Source: Lunularia cruciata (Eukaryota; Streptophyta; Marchantiopsida; Lunulariales; Lunulariaceae). From it: DNA of 64,000 nt. Each line of letters begins with the position of its first letter. Within the stretch, counting starts at the first letter, position 1. The notes beneath the pieces were generated by a model that saw nothing but the letters and a program-made list of their open reading frames with translations, was not told the DNA's origin and ran no database searches. The stretch lies in the NCBI GenBank assembly GCA_948567375.1, contig OX419756.1, forward strand, positions 62,820,333 to 62,884,332, read 5' to 3'. Position numbers and translations under genes: made by a program. Positions 31,899-45,000 of the stretch are shown one piece after another.

Positions 31899-32690
31899 GT
31901 GGAGGGTTTGATCTATCAAAGACCAAGAGTGAAGAAGCATACAATGGTCCCAAAAGGGAATAAACAAAGTCTAGTGAGTGGTCTTTCAATTCATCAATTA
32001 GATTTAGTTGCAATGATCAAAGTCTTGAATAAACTTTGCATCACATTTTTGGCTTGGAATTGGAATTTAAGTTTTCTAGGTTTCATGGCAAAAATTGCTG
32101 CCAGAAATTGCAAAGATGGGCCCAAGCATGAAGGGAAGAAAGGAAATCTGGCTCAATAGACTTAGTCAGATTTGAGATTAGTCTTAGGGAGAGAAGCAAG
32201 AGAAGTAGGGGGAGTCATCTTCCATAGGAAATGTGAGTCTTCAAAGAAATTGCCAAGGTAAAGAACTCTTTCAACAGACCTCACACCAAAAATGGGTACA
32301 AGAAGGATAGTTATAAGGATCCAATATAAAGGGAGATCATAAGCACAATGATGGACATGTTTAAGCCAGAGCAAACCACCTATGTAACAATGCAGCAAGT
32401 GGTGTTCTTCCACCAGAGGTTTGTAAGAGAGGCAGTAGATTGGGCAAAGTGTTTGTACCAACGCGTCATGCATATGATTACTAGTTGGAGAGTGGATAAT
32501 TTGTACCCTTTGTAGCTCACTTCTACTTTGGATTAAATTTGCTTAGCTTGGAGGAGAGAGGATGGATGGTGTCCCTTTCATCCTGACTTATAGAGAGAAG
32601 TTGATGGAGATGAGCAGTATTATATGAATCAAGTTTGAGAAGGCAATGACTACTATTTCAAGAGCAAGAAGGAGAGGATAGTCTCCATGG
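31899..32690 (+). pseudogene. LTR-frame N-terminal fragment (A')
   Basis: This is homologous to residues about 75-320 of the intact frame: HQLDLVAMIKVLNKLCITFLA, then TMQQVVFFHQRFV-like and AHFYFGLNLLSLEERG. At about 32690-32700 it passes without a gap into gag, at a shared ACTCTCACTCT stretch. Confidence 0.75.
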
Positions 32691-32699
32691 ATACTCTCA

Positions 32700-33598
32700 C
32701 TCTTCCAATAACCAAAGAAATTGGGAGAAGAAAGGCAAGAAGCTAAGAAGAAGAGCTTCTCATAATACTTCTCCTTCTTCATAAGAATCATGCATGTCTT
32801 CTAGTTCTTCTTTAGAATCCAAAGAAGATTGAAAAACAAAAAGTATACAAAGGCGAGGAGGAAAGAAAGCTTGACATTCTCAGCAAAAGTTTTAAATAAG
32901 ACCAACATTAAGCTATAGACTCTTAGAAAAGAATTTGTGGATTTTAAGATCCAAATGATTGAGGCAAAGGACCAAAGGAAGCCTCCTTCATTTGGAAGAC
33001 CAAATTTATGGTGTGCTACATATGGCAAGTCAGGCCATGCCAACACAAAGTGTTTGACCCAAACTGCATTTCTAGTGCAACAAATTGATTGGGTCCCAAG
33101 ATGGGACTAAAGTGAGGAAGTGTACCAAACCCAAGAGTTACAACCTCAAGCTAGCACATTGTAACAAGGTCTAAGGTATGGACCAAGGAAGTATAACAAT
33201 AATACTCCTCAACAAGGACCGCTAATGGGTGGCCAAAGCAATCCTCAAAATGTTGCACCAAGAGCATGTTACAATTGTGGCTCTATGGGCCCTTAGTTTC
33301 CAAATTGTCTTGAGCCAAGGTGTTAGGTTGGGTATGTGCTCCTTTGTAGAAATTGCAAAGGTTCAAGACACACTGGAAATCAGTGCACTCAACCACCCAA
33401 CCCAAAGCCACCGGTAAAGTATATATAGCTAAACATGCTATGCTTCAGGCAAAAGGAGATACTAATGTAAATATAGCTCTTGAGTAGGAAAGACCTCAAG
33501 AAGAGAGTCCGGTTTCACAAGGAGAATGGTCAAACCTCAAAATTGAAAGTTTGAGACATGCTCAAGAAAGAAGAAGCATGATCCCAAAGAAGTGAGTA

Positions 33599-33631
<33 letters not shown>

Positions 33632-34310
33632 CTTCTTCTTCTTCTTCTTCATCATCATGAAAGGCAAAGAGACTATGCCCTAAAGCTATCTTGTCTGCTA
33701 AGGAGGAGAAAATTTTGGTGAAAGCCAAAGCTAGAGCCTTGTAGAAGGAAATCCATGAGGTAGTACAAAAGACTCGGGAGATGAGTTTGGAGGAGGATAC
33801 AAAGACAAAGCCTCTAGTGTTTCTGGTTGACATCTGATCCAAGCCAAGGTAGGTAAACCTAAAGAACCTTGGGTGAACACCACAGGTACTCCAATCACCA
33901 TCATGAAGCACCCCAAAATCTATTTGAACGAGGAGAGACTTCTAACCCAAAGTCAAAGGTGAAGAAGGTGAAGTTGGAGAGAGTACTCCAATACAATATT
34001 GTGGTAGACCTAGCATCCATGAATGCTCAATCACATTTAAGAAATTCTGAGAAGACAACAAGCTATATAAGAAGCAGTTAAGTTTGGCCTTCAAGAAAGT
34101 AAGAGCAATGACCAAGAAAGATTTGTTGGCCATCTATCATATTGAACAAGAAGATTTGGGATCTCCCAAAGTGGATGCAAAGATCATGGGTTGCATGATT
34201 ACCTTGATCCCCATTAATTTGGGTTGTGGTGTAAATGTCATGATGGAGGACACCACACATCATTTGGGGTACCAAAATTTTGAGCCTACACCCTAAAATT
34301 GAAGTTTCCA
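32700..34310 (+). pseudogene. gag: gag of A' element
   Basis: It parallels the family-A gag: a basic Ser/Arg segment, knuckle-like CATYGKSGHANTKC (second Cys is Tyr), CYNCGSMGP (the His region is damaged) and CRNCKGSRHTGNQC. In the acidic part a CTT microsatellite (about 33600-33649) is expanded in place of SSSS-type codons. Many stops are present. Confidence 0.8.
33600..33657 (+). repeat. CTT/TTC microsatellite in gag
   Basis: About 16 TTC triplets followed by ATC triplets lie within the gag-derived sequence. The other gag copies have only a short Ser-coding stretch here. Confidence 0.92.
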
Positions 34311-35330
34311 AACCAAACCAAGAGATGGCTTTTGGTCATGCTGTCAAATATAACTGTGATCATCAAGGGAGTGCCCTTTAAGCTGAACTACATCATGTTG
34401 AGACCAGTGACCAAGATTGGTTATTTGCTACTGATTGAAAGACCTTGGTTGTGTAGCGCCCTAGTTGTTGTGGATTGGCACCAACAGAAGTTGAAGACCA
34501 AAAGGTGGTGATTGTGAGTTGGAAAAAGGTTTCCCACCTAGGGGAAACAACTTTGTCAGAAGATAAAGATGAATCCAAAGATTGATCATCTTCATCTTCC
34601 AAAGGCTCTGATGAAGAAGTCCAAGTTAATTACTTGGAGTGCTACGAGGTAGAGGTCAAAGACAAAGACCTATATGATATCACCTTAGGTGAAATTTTTA
34701 TAGGATGGAGGTTTGACTAATGTTCAACTCGGATTAAGCTGAGTCAGTCACATTGAAGGAATCATCAATCTCAATGATTGTCAAAAGAAAAAATTTGAAA
34801 ATTCAAAGACAATCACTTTAGAGGAGTTAGACTTGGAAGATTTGAGTGTGCTAGGATTTCCAAAAATTAAACCCAATTACAAGAAGATCATCATCCCTTA
34901 CTTTTACTGATACAATTTTGGACCAAGTAGCTGGTCATCCTTACTATAGTTTTCTTGATGGATTTCCAGGTTATAATCAAGTATCCACTCAAGAAGAAGG
35001 CAAGGAAAAACCTACATTCACCACCAATGGGGCACTTTTGCTTATAATCAAATGCCCTTTGGGTTGTGTAATGCTTCCACTACTTTCCAATGAATGATGA
35101 ATGCAATCTTCAAAGATTTTCTATGCAAATTTGTGGAGTTCTTCATTGATGATTTTTGTGTTTTTGGGCAAAGAGAAGTACATTTGGATTACCTACACCA
35201 AACTTTGAAAGGTGTCATTTTGCCAACTTGTCACTACACCCAAAGAAATGCTTGTTTGCAATGAAGAAAGGTACTCTTCTGGGGCATCAAGTCTCAAGCT
35301 AAGGTATTGAAGTCAATGTCAAGAAGGTGA
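34190..35330 (+). pseudogene. Protease and reverse transcriptase of A'
   Basis: The protease region has LGCGVNVM and LLIERPW-like motifs. RT is recognisable by GFPGYNQ, FGLCNAS and FFIDDF (about 35141-35158), followed by FLGHQVS. It is heavily frameshifted. Confidence 0.78.
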
Positions 35331-35708
35331 AAGTCATCTCAGCTTTGGAATCCCCTAAAAACATTTGTGAGCTGAGAGCCTTGTTAAGACATGTTGGATG
35401 GTACAAAGGCTTCATATCAAATTACACGGCGCTTGCTGCACCACTAGCAAAGCTTTTGAAGAAGTCCAAAGACTACTTGTGGGAAGCAAAACACGAAGAA
35501 GCTTTCCAAGTGTTGAAGAAGAAACTGATTGAAGCACAAGTTACGAGGGCCCTAAATTGGGACGTACCTTTTCATGTGTATGTGGACACTTCATCCATGG
35601 CAATTGGAGTAGTCTTAAGTCAAGAGGATAAGACAAAGAAAGACTGTCCAATTTACTATGCTAGTTGGCAACTTTTAGTTGCAAAAAAGAATTATTTGAT
35701 GATTGAAA
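35327..35708 (+). pseudogene. RT thumb and RNase H start of A'
   Basis: LRHVGWYKGFI (thumb), FHVYVDTSSMAIGVVLSQ (RNase H first Asp) and YASWQLLVAKKNYLMIE are in one open frame. At about 35708 it changes directly into the LTR frame (CTNESGKMITNWRM) instead of continuing RNase H. Confidence 0.82.
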
Positions 35709-37235
35709 GTGTTTGCACCAACGAGTCGGGAAAATGATTACCAATTGGAGAATGGATATGCCATCCCATTAATTTGTACCCTTTATAGCTCATTTCTACT
35801 TTAGATTAAATTTACTTAGCTTGGAAGCAAGAGGACAGATGGTGTCACACTTTCAACCTGACTTACGAAGAGAAGCTAATAGAGATTAGTAGTATTATAT
35901 CAATTAGGTTTGAGAAGGTGATGACTACTACCTCAAGAGTGGGAAGGAAAAGATATTGTCTATGGACATCCCCATGCCAAGATAGCAAAGTAGACCCAAA
36001 GGAAGAATCATGCCAGTATAGCCGAAGAAGATAAGAAGGCTGAATCCAAAGCCATGCCAATAGAAGTAAAGGAATCGTCTTTGAAGGAAGAATTAGAAGG
36101 AGAAACCAAGTCAAAGGGTGAAGACTCAGGAGCAGAAGAAGATTCATGCTGCAGAGTAGAGAGTCCAACAATGAGGGTGAAGGAGAGCCCAAAGTTCAGC
36201 AATTGGGGAAAGAGGTTGTTGGAGAGGAAGAGCGGGAGTTTCACAAGACAATTGACCAAATGAAGGGAGAAGACAAGCCTTGTTTGGAGTTGCTTGAAAT
36301 TTGAGTTAGAAGACAAACAAGCAAGAGAGCATGATTGAAACAAATTGCTCATGTCCAAGTAAAGCCAAAGATGAAGAAGAGAGCTTGGATGATGTAATGT
36401 TGAAGGTACAAAGATTGCATCTTCAGGGTAAAGCACCATCCAAAGAAGTGCCAACCCAAGACAAAGACGTGGGAGATGATGAAGGAAGACATGTTGGAGT
36501 CAAGTATCCATCAAAGGTGCAACTACAAAGGAAGGAGGAAGAGTTGAAGAAGGATCATCCTAGATTGAAAGATGAGTTGGAAGTAGTAAGACATTGGAGC
36601 AAAGAGACCTTGGAGTTGCAAAGGAAGCTAACTTGAGGAGAGAAGGAAGCCAAAGAAATTTGGGTTAAAGCATTTCTTTGGAAGAAAAGCCTTGATACCT
36701 TGTAGGAGAATTTTGTGAAGCTTAGTGAAGAGCTAAAAGAGCAAAAGACATTGGTCAAGAAGATGAAGTGTGACGTTGTTGATGCTTGGGTAGAAGTAAA
36801 CACTTGAAGGCAATTTTGGCAGTAATGGAGCAAGAGTTGGAGAGTCTAAGGAAGGGTGCAGCAGAGAAGGATCAAGCATGGCAATGAGAGTTAGCAAATA
36901 GACATTAAGAGGAAGATTGATTGCAAGGGTTGATTAGAAGTGTAGAAGGTCAACTAGGCCAATATGTGGAGGAGAAGGAAGCACCGAAGGCCAATTCAAG
37001 GACAAGTTGATGATGCATCGGAAAAATTTGGAGGTAGAGCAAAGTAAGGAGAAAATAGTTATGAGTTTGGAGTGAAATTTGGTAGGGATAGTTGTGGAAG
37101 AGTTAAAAGTGATGCTGAGTACTAAGGCCAGGGATAAGATAGAAGAGGTGTGGTTGCACAAGTTCAAGTTGCTAGAGCAAGAAACAAGAAGAAGGAAGGC
37201 AAAGGATGTAGACTTCCTATCTAGGTTAGAAACTC
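35709..37235 (+). pseudogene. LTR-frame middle fragment between RNase H and integrase (A')
   Basis: This is homologous to residues about 240-755 of the intact frame: AHFYFRLNLLSLE, an acidic middle, and a coiled coil to LLEQETRRRKAKDVD. It has several stops. Its position between RNase H and integrase is abnormal for this family. Confidence 0.75.
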
Positions 37236-38300
37236 AAGACCAAGACTTGGAAGTCATTGATCGGTTTCTTGATGAAGGGCTACATCACTTGATGGCAATG
37301 CAAAGTATGAGATATGCAACCAAATATCACTATCTACGTACTTTCTAGTGTCATGGGGACTAAACCTAAGCAAAGTGCAGTCTTCCTCAAGAAAATGGGA
37401 CCATACCAGCTGAAGCACAACATTTTATTTAAAATGTACAAAGGTGCAGTACTTTGGAGATGCTTGGAGGCATACAAAGTTGGAGGAGTAATTGAGTTCT
37501 TACACTTAGAAGCATCAAGAGCACACTATGACCTGAAGAATACTATAAAGAAAATTCTCTTATCAAGGTATTAGTGGCCTATAATGTACAAGGATACTCA
37601 AGCCCATATCCAAAGTTGTGATGTATGTCAAAGAACAAGAAAGCCAATGGCTACTTCCTAGTGGCATTTGAGACCAATTTTGCCATTGGCCCCATTTGAG
37701 AAATAGGGAATTGATTTTGTGGATCCAACACAACTAGTGATCCAATTCACAAGGAAGAGATATATCTTGGTGTGTGTTGATTATGCTACCAAGATTGTTG
37801 AAGCCAAGGCAACTCAAAGAGATGATGCAAAAACTATAGCTGAATTTTCTTTTGAGACATCATTTCTTGTTAAGAATGCCCTCTAGAATTGGTAAGTGAT
37901 TGAGGGACTCATTTTTTGAACTCTTTGGTTGAGGCGTTAACCAAGTACTTCCAAATCAAACATCAAAAGACAATGCCTTACAACCCAAAGGCCAACAGAT
38001 TAACAAAGAAAGCAAATGGATTGTTTTGTTAAATTTTGAATAAGGTTACTATCAACTATGCCTTTGATTAGGACACAAAGTTACATGCAGCTTTTTAGGC
38101 ATATAGAACCACCAAATAGATTACAACCAAGCAAACTCCATATTTCTTGACATATGGATTTCATCCATACTACCAATTGAATTTGAAGTACCATCATATC
38201 GGATCCTTCATGAGAAACAATTGTCAGAGGAAGAAAGTCAAGATCTTTGGATTCATCAACTGATGTGGTTAGAAGAGAAACAAGCCAATGCAATGCAAAG
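37236..38300 (+). pseudogene. Integrase of A'
   Basis: Frame-shifted pieces match family-A integrase: LFKMYKGAVLWRCLEAYKVGG at about 37426, the zinc-site region, a damaged core (the first motif reads ...EIGN*FCG) and a C-terminal part to about 38300. There the sequence switches to the LTR frame. The GPY module and purine tract are absent. Confidence 0.75.
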
Positions 38301-38305
38301 ACAAC

Positions 38306-39320
38306 TCGGAGTTGAGGAGTAAGTTAACCAAAGGAGAGAAGGAAGCTAAAGAACTTTAGGTTGATGCTATTCTTTATAGGAAGAGTTTTGATAATCTAAA
38401 GGAGAGTTTTGTAAAGCACAACAAAGAACTTGAATGACAAACTAAAGAATTGAAGGAGCTGAAGGCAACATTCAAAAAATTGAAGGGAGAATTCATGGGT
38501 GGTAGTGCATTGCTTGGAGGTGCTACATTTGAAGGCAATGGCAATAGTGATGGATCAAAAACCAAAGAGCTTAAGAAAGAGTGCATAGGAGAAGGATTAA
38601 TCCTAGCAGCAAGATTTGGTAGAGAGACATCATGAAGAAGACAAGTTGTGAGGGCTGCTGAGAAGTGTAGATACTCAACTAGTCCAATATGTGGAGGAGA
38701 AGGAAGCATTGAAAGTAGAATTTGAGGATGAGTTGAAGATGTATTGGAATGTGTTAGAAGTAGAGAGGAGTCAAGAGAAGATAGCTCCACGGAGTGAGAT
38801 GGATTCAAAAAGAGTAGTCATTGTAGAGTTGAAACTAATGTTGAGCATTGAAGCCAAAGTAAAGATGGAGGATTCAGGAGTGCACAAGTTGAAGTTGGTG
38901 GTGAAGGAGACAAGGAAGAAAAGGTGAGGATATTAACATGAAAAAGTTGTTAACTGACCTAAGAGACCATGTAGATAGGACAATGCTGGAGATAGGAGAC
39001 AATGTGAGTCTCAAATTAGATTTAGTTAGATCAGATTTAGACAAATATGTAGTGAGGTGAAAGTTAACACTAGATGCAAAGTAGCAGAGGTAGGAGTGCA
39101 AGTGTCTTTGGGTGTCTTACCTAGGTACAATGCAATTGTTAGAGTAGAGAAGGAGGAAGTAATTAATAGATCAATGACTTCAATTTTAGTTTAGATTGAA
39201 GAAAGGATAAAAATAGAAGAGAAATTTGTAATTGTAGATAAACTTGAAGAAGTAGAAGAAGTGATTGAAGATACATTGGGTTTAGAAGCTGAAATTGAGG
39301 TGGACATCATATTGGATTAG
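38306..39320 (+). pseudogene. LTR-frame C-terminal fragment (A')
   Basis: This is the coiled-coil part from about residue 550 to the end (…VDIILD then TAG at 39318-39320), with numerous stops. It overlaps in content with 36600-37230. Confidence 0.75.
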
Positions 39321-40124
39321 TATACTTTTGAGATATGAAGAGGCAGATATGAAGAGGTGGATTGTCACTTTTGATTTGTAGGTTGGTAAAGTTGTTGTAG
39401 AATAGTATGTTATTAGATAATTGTCAAGTGCTCTACTTATTAAAAGAAAAAATTTGCATTGTTGTTGTTATTAAATTCAGTTCAATATTCATATTTTGAA
39501 GTTGAGTAAAGCAAAGTGATGTAACTTAGTGCTCATATTTTTAGCTTAATTCCAAGTATCAATCCTTTGTGTGTGTTTGTGAGTGTTTGGTAAATTTTGA
39601 AGTCCAAGTCAATGAGCTTGTCAGATGTTGGATTCCCCAGTGCTGATTTCATTCTATGTGTTTGACCTTGAGTGGATAGCAGTCAAAGCAAGGCCTTGAT
39701 GAATCTATGAGGAATTGTAGTGTTGGTAGTTTTTTGCATTGGTGAGTGCAACATTGGATTGATGCAAAGCAATTTTGATTGAGGAAGTTGTGCCTTCAAT
39801 GGAGGGGTGGAACACAATTCCAAGGTGAACTTGTTTCATGGTGAAGTAGCATTCTTTGGGGAGAAGTTAATCATCACAATCAAAGTTGAATTGGAAAGAG
39901 AATGATGAATTGTGATTATGGGTGTTGTGATTTGTGACATGACTGCAATTTAGTGCTTGTTACTCTCTTTTGGATGTGGTTTCTACCTAAGAGACTAAAG
40001 AAAAAACAAAGAACTATTTGTGACATTTGGGATTGCATATTTGACCATTTTTTACTCATATCTCTATGTGAACAAACTATTACTTGCTAATTACTGCAAA
40101 AGTGATACTTGCTAGGTTGTCACA
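39321..40124 (+). repeat. LTR 3' non-coding end (A')
   Basis: This is the counterpart of 2684-3475, ending GTTGTCACA. Shared landmarks are the GAGGAATTGTAGTGTTGGTAG stretch and the region around GTGGTTTCTACCTAAGAGA. Family-B' sequence follows at once. Confidence 0.8.
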
Positions 40125-40126
40125 TG

Positions 40127-42014
40127 TTGCTAAACACTCATTTTTTTTTGGAATTCCTTCCACTCCACAAACATCACACAACTCCTTGGTCTTAGATCTC
40201 CTCCCTCCCAATCTTGGCGAAGAATGTCCAATATGCAATCCCAAGTCAAATAAGGCTCTCCTTCCCTCAATATCTTGCTCTCAAAGGTCAATGAACATGA
40301 AATTGCCTCATGTCTCTTCTTTCTACATAAAAAGCACTTAGAATCACTCTTCTTCTAAGTAGTGTATGTTTTTAGATCCTCTCAACACTCTCTTCAAATT
40401 CTATTCTAAACTCTCTTTTCCTCAAATCAACCCCTAAAATGACCTCAAACCCTTTAGGACCTTGCATAACCTCAATTTCCACTCTTGGTGACCCAACTTG
40501 TTCTTAAGATGAGTCTAAACACTCAAACATGCTTTTGGTTGTTCTCACACTCTTCATGCATGAGATCTCAACTCTCCAAAATTGACCCCTCCTCACAATG
40601 TCACTAAATTAGCTCAATTGGTATATTATAGTCCTTTGAAAATTTTCACATTTAATCACCACCCCAAGGTGTGCTCCCATGAAAAATTTCAGATCTTTTC
40701 ATTGAGCTATTTGGCCTAGGCACCTTTCTATTCCATATTTGGTCTAAAAACCACCCCCTTCACTTCAAAACTTTATAACTCTCTCTTCATGAATGATCTT
40801 TCTCTGATTTTTGATCCAAGAGGTAGAATTTCTACCATTGAGTTTTCTTGAGAAGGTCCATAGCAATTCAATTCAAGAAGTAGAAATTGCAAACTCTATA
40901 AAATTTTCTAGAGAGCATGTAAGTTTGGGGGTAGTTTACCCTATCAACTTCCAAAAATTCTAGCCCAATGCATGTACTAGCTCTCATAATAATATGAAGT
41001 GTGCTAACTGAATGATAACCCAAGCTATCAAATGTAGAAATTCCAAGTCTTTATCATAAACTTGAAGATTTGCCCACATTGACCATAATCTCCAAAATCT
41101 TGCAATCCACTCTACACAATCTCTCCAAATCCTCTCATGTGTACAAGATGTACAATATCACCTCAAAGACATCATAGTGAACTATAGAGTACCCAAATGG
41201 GTTTTGGTTAACATAAGTTCAATTCTCTCCTCTTGTGAAGTTCTTTCCAAGTGAGCTCTCATAGTTTCCTTTTATCTATATAGAATTGTTTGTGGAATAT
41301 TATCATGCTTTCTAGAGAGGTCCCAACAACTAAACCAAAACTATGATCTGATTTGTCTTTCAGTCACGATGAACCTCCAATGGCAAATATAGTAGTGCAT
41401 CATGGACTCAAAAGGCAAGGAACCCTAACTCCATCATACTCCTCCAAGGCTAACACTCCAAGACTCAAATCATTCCTCACTAGAGAACTCAATGAGAGAG
41501 ATATAGTTGGAAATGAAAAGATGATGAGTACGTCCTCACCCATAGTTTTAGTGCACCAAAGTTATTAATTATTGGAGTTACTCAAGCTACTAGGAAAAAT
41601 CTCAAATAAAGTCAAAAGTGTAAAGGAATATCCATACTCATGGGAATATTCTCCTTAGCATGTGGTCTTATCTTGACCCAACACTAAGTCAAGAATTCCT
41701 TCACATGGGCTATCCTTGGACCAAAGAAGAATCTAAAGTAAAAAGGCTTATGGGTCCAAGAGTTCTCAACTCTTTCCTCAAAGCCAAACACTTAAGAATA
41801 ATACCAAGTCAATACACTAGAATCCAATATAGTGGTGCTCATCTTTTCAACTTCCTCTAAATTAAGTCCCCTCTATCTTAGCTATGACTAAATTTAGTTA
41901 TTCATGACTAATGTAGAACCATTCTTTATCTATATATAAATAATATCTCTCAAGTACTTGTTATACCAAACTAAATATCACAATAGCACATACATGTACA
42001 AATAGGTGTTACAG
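40127..42014 (-). mobile_element. Family-B relative (B'): leader and 5' LTR only
   Basis: Read on -, this consists of an LTR (42014-41343, starting TGTAACACC), a decayed primer-binding site (41337-41320, TGGTTTAGTTGTTGGGAC) and the leader with a decayed zinc-knuckle frame. It is cut at 40127 before gag. It is more diverged than the other family-B copies. Confidence 0.82.
41343..42014 (-). repeat. 5' LTR of B'
   Basis: It is a degenerate copy of the 0.7-kb family-B LTR. The end near the primer-binding site is eroded. Confidence 0.8.
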
Positions 42015-45000
42015 ACCACATCTTGATGGAACATAACCATATAATTGTACAAGTATCATACACCATGATCTACTTTCTTGAACCTCCTCCACCTTTACAC
42101 CTCCAAATCAGTGCCTCAATGTGTTTGTTATATTCATCCAATTTGTGATGGATACTTCTAAAGACACTTTTGAACTTGGCATCACCATGCTCGTGCAACT
42201 TCTCTGCCAACTTGGTCAATTGTTTAGTGAAGTAAGTCTTGGCCTCTTATGTATATATCTTTGACTTCAACTTCCCCAACTTAGCATGGTGATCTTGGGT
42301 CATAGCAACCAACTCCACTTGGTTCTTTAGTCTATTGGCAGTGTCTTCCATAACTATAAGGACTCTCATTTGTTCCTTGTCTAGGGTATCATGGATAGAT
42401 TGCAACTCCATATCCACCTTTTTTATAACTTGTGCTTAGAGGATGTGCATCTTGGCAATCTCCAAGGGGGCATTAAGATTGTTTCTCTACAACTTTCTTT
42501 TCTAAAGACCATCTAGCTCCTTTTTTAGGGATGTTACCTCCTTGTCCCAAGCATCCAACTCCTTGGTATGCTTCTTCTTCATTTCCTCTGCTTGGATCTA
42601 CCTTTGATAATTGTTAAGTTGGAGTCTAGTTGGGTAATCTGCTTCCTCAATCCCACTATCTCCTCCTTCATTTTAGTCATCTCCTTATCCTTTTCTTGCA
42701 TACTCTCCTCTTATGTAATTTTGTAGTCTATGAATGCACTCTCTCATTGGGTAGACCTTGCCTTTATCACTGTAAGGTCTACCTTGACACTCTATAATTC
42801 TTCATTGTGCTTTATTAGCACAATGTCACTATCATACTTCCAAGTCTTGTAGTTTTTGGAAAGTACAATGAGCTCACCTTGCTTCATCATTAAAGAGGCT
42901 TCTTAATTTTCCAAAGCACCTTCAAGGTGACAAGTCCAAGCGTCTGTGGAAGTCATGTCCTTTTCTTTTTGTGGTGCTCACCATACTGATTCCTTCCTTT
43001 TGCTTGTGCTAGCCACTCTTGGAGATTTACTATGTAAGTTCAAGATGTTGTTTGTCATGTGCATCATACTCTTTCATTTCCATGAGCTAGGTCTCCAAGT
43101 GCAAAATGTGGGTGTTAACTTTGACCAATTTCCTCTCCATTGCTTGCTTTTCCCATATAGTTGTCTGACTTTGAAAGTGCAAGAAATCAATCAATCTCTT
43201 GTGGTCCATCATCTTAGGGTCAATTTCTTGGTGGGTAGGAAGTAGTTCCTCTAGGATTTCAATATCGGTCCCAACATGAAGACAACCCAAAACAACAATG
43301 GACAATAGTTAAGTGGGCACATGAGGGGCTCTCCATGTAAACCATCAAACTTGGCTTGGGCCATGGTGCCTCTTGTGGTAGCTTGCACTGCTCTACTTGG
43401 TTGTGGAGGATCCAAGTCAGGGTGGGAATCATTGGTGTACTCTGTACTCCTAGCACTTCTGAGGAACTAGCGGGTTATCCTTCTTCATGTCTAGGCTCAC
43501 TCACCACCATCTCCTTGGTTTTGACAGGTTTAGAAGTGGGAATAAGTGCTGAAATAATCATATCTAGGTCCAAGGACTTTTGTCTCCTTGGTCCTTTACC
43601 TTTCTCCTCTTTCAAAAGTCTCCTTCTGCTTGACCAGGACAGTGAATGTAAGACAGTCTTGAGCAGCGGTTCCTGAGGTGGAGTTACCACCTAGTGATTC
43701 TCCTCCTTGAAAGACAGTCTAAACCTAAACTGTTCAATCTTCATGTATTGGTGTTGGGGAAGAAGTCCTCTTTTGCAATCATGATATTAAGACCTCCTTG
43801 TCATCCACCTTAATTTTACCTCAACCCCAACCAAAGCAATGTTGTGGATCAGGCTGCCCCAACCCACTTGATCTAGCACATCCAACTCTAACACCATTGC
43901 AAGAGCAGATTGAACCTCCATTCCCACATCCTCTCTTCCTCCTGCACTGTTGGAAGATACCTTTATATTGGAGAAGGATTTCTCATACTCTAGAGGCGCT
44001 AATTCCATAGATGGTGAAAGTTCCCTCTCTTGTTCTACAAGCACCATGGCTTCATTTGAGGAGCACCTTGTGAATCTTGGTCAGCTCCCCTACCACTTCT
44101 TGATCATAATTCATCATTGGCCTAGGAAGCCTCCTCCTCTAGAAGGTCCACTACTTGAGGATTTGATATATGTCTCTTCCTAGTCCTTAGTGGAGTCACA
44201 ACCACCTTTTGTTTTCTGATTCTTTCCCCAATGGCCTTGTCTATGGGTACCCACTTAGTCATCTTCTTGTATTTGATAAATGCATCCTTGTACTTCTTGA
44301 TCTCTCCTTCATATCCCGGTTGGTTGTGATAATACCCCAAGGGATAGTAATACATTGGGAAGAGCTTCCTCTCTCCCTTATGTAGTAGTCTCATCCCAAT
44401 ATAAAAATGCAACATAGATGGTGAGAGGGACGTAGGTCCTCCCATCATTTGAAATTGCTCCTTAAGTTCTTGGGTTCAATGATAGGACATCCTCACCCAG
44501 TCTATAGTTTTCCTTTGTGTAGCAAGTGGAAGAAAGTTGCATGCCCATTATTCACATATGTTGTCCATGAGGATTTGAAGAACTTTGTGATCAAAGTTAA
44601 CATGGTATGGCAAATAGGGTCATGTTATCCATGCACCTTCCAACCATTCCCTATCTTCTTGTGTTTGAACAAGGACTAATACTTCCTTATCATTTCTTTT
44701 GATGGTTGGGGTATGTCTTCATTGAAGTGCATTGCTTCAGGTGTTGAATTGGACTGAGCACTTTTTGCCAAGGCTCCTCAGTCCATGCAAACGCATTTCT
44801 TCTCAAGTTAGAGACGTTCAGGTTTTTTGTCTCCTTAATTTTGACTACCACTAGAAGAGGCATGCAAAGTCCCAAATCCATAGTAGAAATCATAGATGTG
44901 TTGAATAGGTAATCTATATAGCCGTATTGCACCCACTTCTCTACTCAGTGTGATTGCAATACGATGCAAATCTTCTTCTTTTTGGAAGACATTATGGTAT

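Larger units (their letters stand above)
31618..40124 (+). mobile_element. Rearranged, diverged family-A relative (A')
   Basis: Pieces of one element type occur in an abnormal order: LTR-frame N-terminal part, gag, protease, RT, RNase H, a second LTR-frame piece, integrase, a third LTR-frame piece, and the LTR 3' end (GTTGTCACA at 40116-40124). The LTR-frame stretch equivalent to residues about 550-755 is present twice (36600-37230 and 38306-38945). Many stops show that it is old. 31618-31880 holds no recognisable coding sequence. Confidence 0.75.
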
